Below, in pieces: positions 1 through 5,505 of a stretch of DNA of 11,537 bases; within the stretch, counting starts at the first letter, position 1, and every line of letters begins with the position of its first letter. The DNA is from DATKMG01 sp035541995. Its GTDB lineage: Bacteria > Acidobacteriota > Terriglobia > Versatilivoradales > Versatilivoraceae. The notes under the pieces are model-generated. The model ran no database searches and had not been told where the DNA came from. It saw only the letters and a list, made by a program, of their open reading frames with translations. The stretch covers positions 1-11,537 of the forward strand of contig DATKMG010000399.1 in the NCBI GenBank assembly GCA_035541995.1. The letters are read 5' to 3'. A program made the translations under genes and the position numbers.

Positions 1-748
1 GGATATGGAAATAATAGGGCTGCAGGCAGTCTATTACCGATGATACCTTGCCAATCTTGCCTCCCTTGAACTTCAAAATCGTGACAGTTGTCGTATCGTA
101 CTCATAGGGTCCGAAAGCTGGATTGCAGGACCGGCCACTGTAGGTTGTTACCTCTTCAACTTCCTCATTCATGAAATACAACAGGCCGTCCAAAGCATGG
201 CATCCTGCCGTCAGAAGGCTGCTCCCACCGGAGTCTTTCCTGATATTCCAACTGTACATTTGGTACCACGGGCCGATGCCGTGGTAGTAATCAACCTCTC
301 CAAAATGGATCTCTCCCAGCAATCCGTCCGAAATACAGGAATGGATCAAATTGAAATGCTGGCTGTAGCGCACTTCAAAACAGACACAGGCTTGCGCTCC
401 TGTTCGACGGATGGCATCTCGGATTGCCTTGGCTTCTTCAAAGGTCAAGGAAATGGGTTTCTCAATGATCAAATGTTTTCCGGCTTTGGCTGCAGCAATG
501 GCCTGCTGCGGATGCAGCGGATGAGGTGTACAAATGTCCACAATGTCCACATTAGGATCTGTAAGCATAGCCTCGTAACTGGCGTATGCCTTAAGGGGCA
601 ACCCGTATTTTCTCGCCAGCTCCGCTTGATCAAGAGTACGACGGGAACAAACAGCAGTTACGTTGGCATCCTGGACGCCTTTGAATGCTTCGATGTGAGC
701 TCCGGCAACCCAACCAAGTCCCACGATTCCAACTTTCCATTCTTTCAT
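1..748 (-). CDS. Gfo/Idh/MocA family NAD(P)-dependent oxidoreductase (partial, C-terminus beyond window)
   Basis: This frame was read on the reverse strand from an ATG at 748 and stays open to the left edge, giving 249 residues of a family usually 330-400 long. The N-terminus begins MKEWKVGIVGLGWVAGAH, the Rossmann dinucleotide-binding loop (G10-L-G-W). An EKPIS motif at 96-100 is the family's conserved Lys/Pro element. A GCHALD segment at 182-187 carries the His-Asp pair typical of the active site. Enzymes of this family oxidise or reduce sugars, inositols and related polyols with NAD(P) in the cytoplasm; the substrate cannot be named. A purine-rich GGGGGGAG ends about ten bases before the ATG. 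The next gene rightward, tatA, is divergent. The family call is secure; the specific reaction is unknown. Confidence 0.93.
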   Translation of the reverse strand, partial: MKEWKVGIVGLGWVAGAHIEAFKGVQDANVTAVCSRRTLDQAELARKYGLPLKAYASYEAMLTDPNVDIVDICTPHPLHPQQAIAAAKAGKHLIIEKPISLTFEEAKAIRDAIRRTGAQACVCFEVRYSQHFNLIHSCISDGLLGEIHFGEVDYYHGIGPWYQMYSWNIRKDSGGSSLLTAGCHALDGLLYFMNEEVEEVTTYSGRSCNPAFGPYEYDTTTVTILKFKGGKIGKVSSVIDCLQPYYFHI

Positions 749-952
749 CGTCTGATTTCTCCCCCCTTTCTCGTTAGACCCAAGATCCAGTAGTCACAAT
801 ATTCCTCCTCTTTATACCATGTATTTCCCAATTCCGAATCTACTTGAGTTACCGGATCGCCACAACGTGCGCGATACAATTATTGCCACTCGCAGTATAT
901 AGTGACATCCCATCAGCCACCTCAGCCGGGGTAGAGATTTTTGGGGGGATGA

Positions 953-993
953 GAATCCAGGGGTGACGCGCTTTTCGCGTCACCCCTGGATTC
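953..993. repeat. Perfect 18-bp inverted repeat with 5-base loop
   Basis: The arms are GAATCCAGGGGTGACGCG (953-970) and its exact reverse complement (976-993), around the loop CTTTT. The hairpin is GC-rich and would fold strongly in RNA or as a cruciform. On the plus strand it is followed only by CTTTCAC; on the minus strand by TCATCCCCCC. Neither is a proper T-tract, so it is not a textbook intrinsic terminator. It sits between two divergent genes, where a terminator has no obvious upstream plus-strand client. A dispersed palindromic repeat of REP or MITE type, or a terminator for an unseen RNA, are alternatives. The repeat is certain; its role is not. Confidence 0.85.
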
Positions 994-1021
994 CTTTCAC
1001 TATTTGAAGAACTTCAGGCAA

Positions 1022-1133
1022 TTCGGTGTTAGACTAGGTCGTGGGGAACTGCTGGTAGGCTGACCTTCAAGCGTGGGGGACCGATGAAGACTCTTTGATC
1101 TTGGGCGCTTTGGCATTTTTTGTTCCCACCGAA
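1022..1133 (+). promoter_or_regulatory. Candidate structured leader or small RNA upstream of tatA
   Basis: The twelve bases GTTCCCACCGAA (1122-1133) are complementary to two upstream segments in order: TTCGGT (1022-1027) with ACCGAA, and GGGAAC (1044-1049) with GTTCCC. This leaves a 16-base bulge on the 5' side. Inside this helix, CC (1064-1065) and AAGCG (1069-1073) pair with CGCTT (1106-1110) and GG (1112-1113). An internal GATGAAG/TTTGATC hairpin caps the arm, and six T residues follow (1116-1121). The inner arm plus T-run resembles a weak intrinsic terminator, and the outer helix would sequester the bases after it. An attenuator for tatA or an independent RNA are both possible. No Rfam family was recognised. 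Confidence 0.3.
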
Positions 1134-1221
1134 CTGTCGGAGACCAAGAAGATGACTAGAGTGGGTAAAAGAGGGTTGGAATGATGCAATGAAGCGGAAG
1201 GGAAGATGAAGAGAGAAACAT

Positions 1222-1494
1222 ATGGGTAACATTGGCGTTCCTGAACTTATTGTCATTTTTGTGGTGGCGCTCCTTGTGTTTGGACCACGCAAGCTCCCGG
1301 AAATTGGAAAATCGCTGGGCAAGGCTCTGAAGGAATTTCAAAGGGCCCGCAACGAACTCATATCTACGGTGGAAGAGGAAGTGCGTAAGATTGAGTCTGA
1401 GCCCACAAACTCCTCTACCCCCACCAATACACAGGCTCAACCAGTTCCCTCAGTCGAATCGTATCCGCATGACACAGCTGAGAAGATGCCTTAA
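1222..1494 (+). CDS. tatA: Sec-independent protein translocase subunit TatA
   Basis: This 90-residue protein has the TatA/TatE plan: a short N-terminus (MGNIGVPE), one membrane helix at about 7-20, the F20-G21-P hinge followed by RKLPEIGKSLGKALKEF as the amphipathic helix (24-40), then an acidic, Pro/Thr/Ser-rich flexible tail. TatA multimerises at the inner membrane to let folded, cofactor-bearing proteins with twin-arginine signals cross. The FGPRKLP form favours TatA over TatB, which usually has a GPxRLP hinge and a longer helix. No tatB or tatC is next to it, so this is an orphan tatA. The start is the ATG at 1222, preceded by a purine-rich GAAGAGAGAA stretch rather than a strong Shine-Dalgarno. 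It lies behind the possible structured leader. Confidence 0.94.
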   Translation: MGNIGVPELIVIFVVALLVFGPRKLPEIGKSLGKALKEFQRARNELISTVEEEVRKIESEPTNSSTPTNTQAQPVPSVESYPHDTAEKMP

Positions 1495-1521
1495 GAGCCT
1501 GTGGAGACCGAGCCCCTTCCC

Positions 1522-1578
1522 GGTTGTGCAAAATGGCACCCCATCAACATATTGTAGTGCCTGCCATTTTGCACAACC
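1522..1578. repeat. Perfect 17-bp inverted repeat downstream of tatA
   Basis: The arms GGTTGTGCAAAATGGCA (1522-1538) and its exact reverse complement (1562-1578) are separated by 23 bases. The spacer holds a further small ACA/TGT pairing around TAT. It starts 27 bases after the tatA stop, the place for a 3' end. The base after the right arm is followed by AGCAATTGCG, not a T-run, so intrinsic termination is doubtful. An RNA-stabilising 3' hairpin, or a small transposon-like remnant with terminal inverted repeats, are alternatives. It shares no sequence with the hairpin at 953-993. Confidence 0.85.
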
Positions 1579-1776
1579 AGCAATTGCGTCCAAATTGACT
1601 GTCCCACAGGCGATTTGGCGTAATTTTGAGGGGACTGACCTCAACCCTAACCCAGACGGAATCAAAGCTCTTTGGCCAAGTTGGCAATCTGCAAGGCCAC
1701 TGTCGAAAGTGGCCGGAGTTTCTGCAGGCGGGCGCGTTCCGCAGTAAGGCTTGAGCCATACCAGAAAGGAATTTAC

Positions 1777-2664
1777 GTGGCTGTTGTCCTAATTACAGGA
1801 ACAAGTTCTGGGATCGGGCTCGCCACGGCATTGCACTTCGCACGGAAGGGGTATGAGGTATACGCAAGTTTGAGACGTCCTGAAACAGCCCAGGAACTCG
1901 TCCAGACCGTTGCTGAAGAACAGCTTCCGGTGACCCTGGTCACGCTGGACGTCGACGTTGATGCCTCGGTACAGCAGGGCATAGACAGTGTACTCAAGAA
2001 GGCAGGACACATTGATGTTCTGGTAAATAATGCGGGCATCGCTCATTCCGGCGCCATTGAAGAAGTCCCGCTGGCCATCGCCAAGCAGATATTCGAGACC
2101 AATTATTGGGGGACTATCCGCCTGATCCAGGCTGTCCTCCCTACAATGCGGGCGCGCCGCAGTGGGAGCATCGTTAACGTTACTTCAGTTGCTGGACGTT
2201 TAGCTTTAGCGACGCATGGGCACTATTGCGCTTCGAAATTCGCTCTCGAAGCTGCTAGTGAACTTCTAGCTCAAGAAGTGTGTGCTTTTAACATTCGAGT
2301 TGCCATCATTGAACCTGGTGTCGTCCCTACTCCCATCTTTGCGAAAGGCAGACAATCAAGGGAAGCTCTTCCACCCAATCCAATTTCCGCCTATTACGCT
2401 GACCACCTTCGCAGGCTGCGCAAGCTATTCCAGAAACAGCTCCAACAACCAACGCCACCGACAAGAGTGGCCGAAGTGATCGAACATGCCGTTACAACCA
2501 AGCACCCCCAACTTCGTTACGTCGTCGGAGAAGACGCCCGCATCCTTCTCAAGGGGCGGCAACAGATTACGGATGAGGAGTGGGTGGCCAACGGCCTGCC
2601 TATGTCTGATGAGGAGTACTTTGACCTTATGGTCAAACGATATGGCAAAGATATGTATCGCTAA
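1777..2664 (+). CDS. Short-chain dehydrogenase/reductase (classical SDR)
   Basis: This is a cytoplasmic NAD(P)-dependent oxidoreductase of 295 residues from the GTG start at 1777. That start has AAAGGA six bases upstream and places the first beta-strand (VAVVLITG) at the N-terminus, as usual in SDRs. The longer frame from an ATG at 1672 adds 35 residues with no SDR character and is not preferred. The cofactor loop TGTSSGIG lies at 7-14 and NNAG at 84-87. The catalytic set is N109, S137, Y150 and K154 (YCASK). The C-terminal extension (about 200-295) is longer than in minimal 250-residue SDRs, as in members acting on larger lipid or steroid-like substrates; that comparison is inference. It follows tatA by 282 bases and is probably independent. 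Confidence 0.93.
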   Translation: MAVVLITGTSSGIGLATALHFARKGYEVYASLRRPETAQELVQTVAEEQLPVTLVTLDVDVDASVQQGIDSVLKKAGHIDVLVNNAGIAHSGAIEEVPLAIAKQIFETNYWGTIRLIQAVLPTMRARRSGSIVNVTSVAGRLALATHGHYCASKFALEAASELLAQEVCAFNIRVAIIEPGVVPTPIFAKGRQSREALPPNPISAYYADHLRRLRKLFQKQLQQPTPPTRVAEVIEHAVTTKHPQLRYVVGEDARILLKGRQQITDEEWVANGLPMSDEEYFDLMVKRYGKDMYR

Positions 2665-2862
2665 AATTCGGCGCCCACGGATGACCTGGGATTTATCCGG
2701 TGCGATACCCCAAATCGACCCTTCAAAAATGCTAGACTGTAACGATGACTTGGATGTATAGCACTGCCCCGAAGATCTCCGGATGCAATTGGGTCTGTTT
2801 TTGAGGCAGGCCCCCGAAGCCACGCCTCAGGCACAATCCAAGAAATGTGAAAGGACACGAGA

Positions 2863-3522
2863 GTGATGAAAATGATGATCGTTATCCCGGGTATTTTATC
2901 CACAATGGCGGTGATCGCCTTCTCCCAATCGGCCAGGGTAGACAAGTTCCATGTCTCCACTCCGCCTCTTGCCAACACCGAAATGGAAAAAAAAATCATA
3001 GCCGAGCTCGACGACATGGAGAAGTCCCACCAGACGTACCTCAGCGTCCCCATGCAAGACGGCAAGGTATTGCGGTTGCTTGCCGAGGTTGCTGACGCCA
3101 AAAATGTGGTCGAGATTGGCACGTCGACAGGGTACTCGGGGCTTTGGTTCTGCTTGGCGCTTCAGAGGACAGGGGGCCATTTGACCACTTTCGAAATCGA
3201 TCACACTCGAGCTTCCGAAGCCCGCCAACACTTCAAACAGGCCGGGGTGGACAAACTCGTCACCGTCGTTGAAGGTGACGCTCACGAGCAGGTGACAAAG
3301 CTGAAGGGACCCATCGACCTCGCCTTTATCGATGCCGACAAAGAAGGCTACGTCGACTATTTGAACAAAATCCTGCCGCTAGTGCGGCCGGGCGGGGTGA
3401 TTCTGGCACATAACGTGGAAATGGTCCCGGAATACGTAAAGACCGTGACAACAAACGCAAACCTCGAGACTATCTTTTACATGGAAGGTAATGGGTTGGC
3501 TGTGACTTTGAAGAAGCGGTGA
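2863..3522 (+). CDS. SAM-dependent O-methyltransferase (family 3, COMT-like) with hydrophobic N-terminus
   Basis: The protein has 219 residues and a class I methyltransferase fold. Motif I is VVEIGTSTGYSG (82-93), the acidic residue after strand 2 is in FEID (110-113), and FIDADKEGY (155-163) carries the first metal ligand. Cation-dependent family 3 enzymes methylate catechol-type hydroxyls, using Asp, Asp and Asn to hold Mg2+. Here the usual Asp of the later Asp-Asn pair reads H183-N184 (LAHNVE). Residues 4-20 form a hydrophobic stretch after a single Lys and look like a signal peptide or anchor, odd for a SAM-dependent enzyme. There is no twin-arginine motif. The GTG at 2863 follows AAGGA by seven bases; the adjacent ATG at 2866 is an equal alternative. 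It lies 198 bases after the SDR gene, on the same strand. Confidence 0.9.
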   Translation: MMKMMIVIPGILSTMAVIAFSQSARVDKFHVSTPPLANTEMEKKIIAELDDMEKSHQTYLSVPMQDGKVLRLLAEVADAKNVVEIGTSTGYSGLWFCLALQRTGGHLTTFEIDHTRASEARQHFKQAGVDKLVTVVEGDAHEQVTKLKGPIDLAFIDADKEGYVDYLNKILPLVRPGGVILAHNVEMVPEYVKTVTTNANLETIFYMEGNGLAVTLKKR

Positions 3523-3660
3523 CGGATTGACTGACCCGAGCAGGGCTATATCGAGATAATCATTTATCGAACTTCCTATTCGAGTCGGATTAGCTATTGA
3601 GAGCAACTGATAATAGAAGTGAAGGCTCTTAGCTCCAGGTGCTGGCTTTGGGGTCCGAAT

Positions 3661-3685
3661 TTCCCTTGCCCCTTGCCGCGGGGAA
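3661..3685. terminator. Weak candidate hairpin in the convergent gap
   Basis: TTCCC (3661-3665) can pair with GGGAA (3681-3685), or CCCC (3669-3672) with GGGG (3680-3683), in a GC-rich patch between the plus-strand methyltransferase and the minus-strand zinc-ribbon gene. Convergent genes need termination here, but no T-run follows in either direction. The rest of 3523-3740 holds only a small GATAA/TTATC hairpin and a tRNA-end-like patch at about 3650-3665. Confidence 0.22.
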
Positions 3686-3740
3686 TGACTGAGCAAAAGC
3701 CTTACCCGCATCCAATCAAGCCTCACCTGGGACAGCCACA

Positions 3741-3938
3741 TCAGGTTCCCTGAATTGCTGTTTCGACTTTAAGGCCGGCCTGGGTTTCTAGCACTGCCTC
3801 CCGATTGCACATTATGCATTCCGAGGTTGGGAATTTCTCCGGCCTTTCAAAATGGCAAAAAAACTTCTCAAAAGTGGAACCACAGTGTCGACAGGTAAAG
3901 ACTCGGAACTCTCCCACATTTCCAACTGATCTCTTCAT
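3741..3938 (-). CDS. Small zinc-ribbon-like protein, function unknown
   Basis: This 65-residue frame encodes two CxxC knuckles, C16-R-H-C19 and C41-I-M-C44, about 21 residues apart. Charged and aromatic residues lie between them, including an extra C28-H29. The spacing is that of a zinc ribbon, a fold common in small nucleic-acid-binding or regulatory proteins. No named family was recognised. The paired knuckles and plausible composition argue that it is a real gene despite its length. The ATG at 3938 has only a weak GGATGG upstream. It lies 179 bases downstream of the acyltransferase gene, on the same strand. The gap 3939-4117 holds a 10-bp palindrome (GTCTTAAGAC, 3961-3970) and no clear promoter. 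Confidence 0.55.
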   Translation of the reverse strand: MKRSVGNVGEFRVFTCRHCGSTFEKFFCHFERPEKFPTSECIMCNREAVLETQAGLKVETAIQGT

Positions 3939-4117
3939 CGTGATCCATCCAATGTCGGCGGTCTTAAGACTAATCCAGCACTAAGGTTCATATTCGCTAG
4001 CCACTTGGGAATCTCATTGAGGACTTCCTCTTTGTTGACGTTTCGGGGCTCCCTCGTTTGTCCATGGATCAAACTCCTTGCTAGAGGACCCTGGCTCTTA
4101 ACATATGCAATTCGGAT

Positions 4118-5260
4118 TCAATTTAAGAAGAACAGCAGTAAGGCCAAAAAAGCGGTCGAACAGGCTATTCTCCTCGAGTTCCTTTGAGATCTATGCTTTA
4201 CTGAAGTCCAGGCACTGGCTGCCATCCACATCAGGAAAACGAGTCCTGTCAAAATGGCTATAGATTGCCACAAAGTCAAAGATTCTCCGTAGGCAGAAGA
4301 GAGACTCCGGTTATTTTCTGAGACTCGGTAAACGATCAGAATATGTAGAACGTATACAAGCAGTGATTCCCGGCTGAGCTCTCGCACCAGATTCGCTCCT
4401 CCCGGCCACTTCCGTGCGAATTGCCAGCCACCGAACAAGAGCAACATGACGCAACCCAAGCGTAAGGTAAAGAAGAATGGATTAGCAGTGACTTTAATGC
4501 TGGTGCCCAAGATCAAATTCGGCAGGTCCCAGAATACAATTCCTGCCAAAACGCATTCGAGCCCCACTAGGCCGACAAGAACCATCAATTCCCTTTCGTT
4601 TCCTCGGCCAACCCTGCTTAGGTAAGTCATGGCTGTTACTGCTCCCAAGAGTAGGAACCCTAACCACGGAAAAAGAGGGAAATAAGAGAAGCTTTGTTCT
4701 TGAAAATACAGGGCAATAGGTGCGGGCAAAAACCTCAGGAAGTCGACCCGTCCCAAGAGAGGACTGACAGTTATTATTACAATGCTCGACGTCAATACTG
4801 TGCGTTTGAAATAACGGTCGTCTTTAATGGCAATCCGGGACACGAAGAGAAGCAGAAGTCCGAGTGCAATGCAGTGTAGAATGTCCATCTGACAAAAATT
4901 CAACCAATCGACAGATGAAGTCCAAGCCTTTGTGCGAGAATAAGAGTAAAAGGGAAAATGCAGCGCATAGCCCAACCCCCAGATCAGGAAAATCCTTCCG
5001 AGCTGACTTCGAAACGCTGGGCCAAATGCACGGAAGTCTTCCAGCTTCCGATTGCAGCCGGCCATGAAAACCCACCCTGAGACGAACAAAAAAGAAGGGG
5101 CTACCAGTCCATTGATAAAAGTCAAGTAGCCAAACCACCGTGTTGACTTGAGGGAGGTCCGTAGAAGAGTATTGAAGACATGAGTTTCCATCATGAACAG
5201 TATGGCCCATCCCCGCAGTAGATCAAGAAAGACAAGGCGCGCTGATTGCGGCTTATTCAT
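4118..5260 (-). CDS. DUF1624/HGSNAT-like multi-spanning membrane acyltransferase
   Basis: From the ATG at 5260 this gives 380 residues with roughly ten hydrophobic segments. The N-terminal signature LDLLRGWAILFMMETHV (12-28), with R16-G17 and H27, followed by APSFLFVSGWVF, is that of the DUF1624/heparan-alpha-glucosaminide N-acetyltransferase (HGSNAT) group and the related YeiB/OpgC proteins. These are thought to move acyl groups across the membrane onto sugars. The frame runs open upstream to 5755, but the extension crosses into the start of the divergent GH2 gene and lacks membrane-protein character. An ATG at 5326 (22 residues longer) is a possible alternative; neither start has a good Shine-Dalgarno. 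Its glycosidase neighbour suggests a glycan substrate, by context only. Confidence 0.83.
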   Translation of the reverse strand: MNKPQSARLVFLDLLRGWAILFMMETHVFNTLLRTSLKSTRWFGYLTFINGLVAPSFLFVSGWVFMAGCNRKLEDFRAFGPAFRSQLGRIFLIWGLGYALHFPFYSYSRTKAWTSSVDWLNFCQMDILHCIALGLLLLFVSRIAIKDDRYFKRTVLTSSIVIITVSPLLGRVDFLRFLPAPIALYFQEQSFSYFPLFPWLGFLLLGAVTAMTYLSRVGRGNERELMVLVGLVGLECVLAGIVFWDLPNLILGTSIKVTANPFFFTLRLGCVMLLLFGGWQFARKWPGGANLVRELSRESLLVYVLHILIVYRVSENNRSLSSAYGESLTLWQSIAILTGLVFLMWMAASAWTSVKHRSQRNSRRIACSTAFLALLLFFLN

Positions 5261-5505
5261 GGGATCCCAGCGAACTTGAGGGGCCTCTTCGAATCTGAAA
5301 AAGGGCGGCGCGACAAAGCCCGTCATTCTAGCATGGCCAGGGAGAATCAGAAGAGGGAAATGACGATAAACTGGAGAGAGCTTGGTAGTGTAAACGAGGG
5401 AATCCTTGACTTCATGCAATCTTCTCGGCATTCCGCTTTCAATTTTCCATTGCCCATGTAAACTTATGGCCTCAGTCGTGAACGTAATAATCTCGGAGGC
5501 GTGCA

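Larger units (their letters stand above)
749..1221. other. Intergenic region between divergent oxidoreductase and tatA genes
   Basis: This 473-base gap has no convincing protein gene of normal size. From left to right it holds four things: a possible minus-strand extended -10 element (TGGTATAAA, 819-811); a tiny 7-codon reading frame behind a perfect AGGAGG on the minus strand (797-774); a perfect 18-bp hairpin (953-993); and a stretch with long-range complementarity and a six-T run before tatA (1022-1133). The overlapping minus-strand frames at 1029-1440 show no family signature and are treated as shadows. The gap is long for two simple divergent promoters, so an RNA gene or leader is plausible. 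Confidence 0.6.

Noticed and set aside
197..793. A 198-residue plus-strand frame
   Set aside because: It is antisense to the oxidoreductase, whose Rossmann, EKP and GCHALD motifs are clear. The plus frame has no recognisable motifs.
1522..1560. TGGCACC in the inverted repeat as a sigma-54 promoter
   Set aside because: The -24-like TGGCAC is not followed by TTGC at the required spacing on either strand.
1594..1625. TTGACT followed by TAATTT as a promoter for the short-chain dehydrogenase
   Set aside because: The spacing is about 20 bases, too long for a sigma-70 promoter, and the -10 match is poor.
1672..1776. An ATG at 1672 as the start of the short-chain dehydrogenase
   Set aside because: The added 35 residues are unlike an SDR N-terminus, and the GTG at 1777 has a good AAAGGA at proper spacing.
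3379..3741. A 120-residue minus-strand frame
   Set aside because: It is partly antisense to the methyltransferase, and the rest covers the tRNA-like patch that commonly yields spurious REIRTP peptides.
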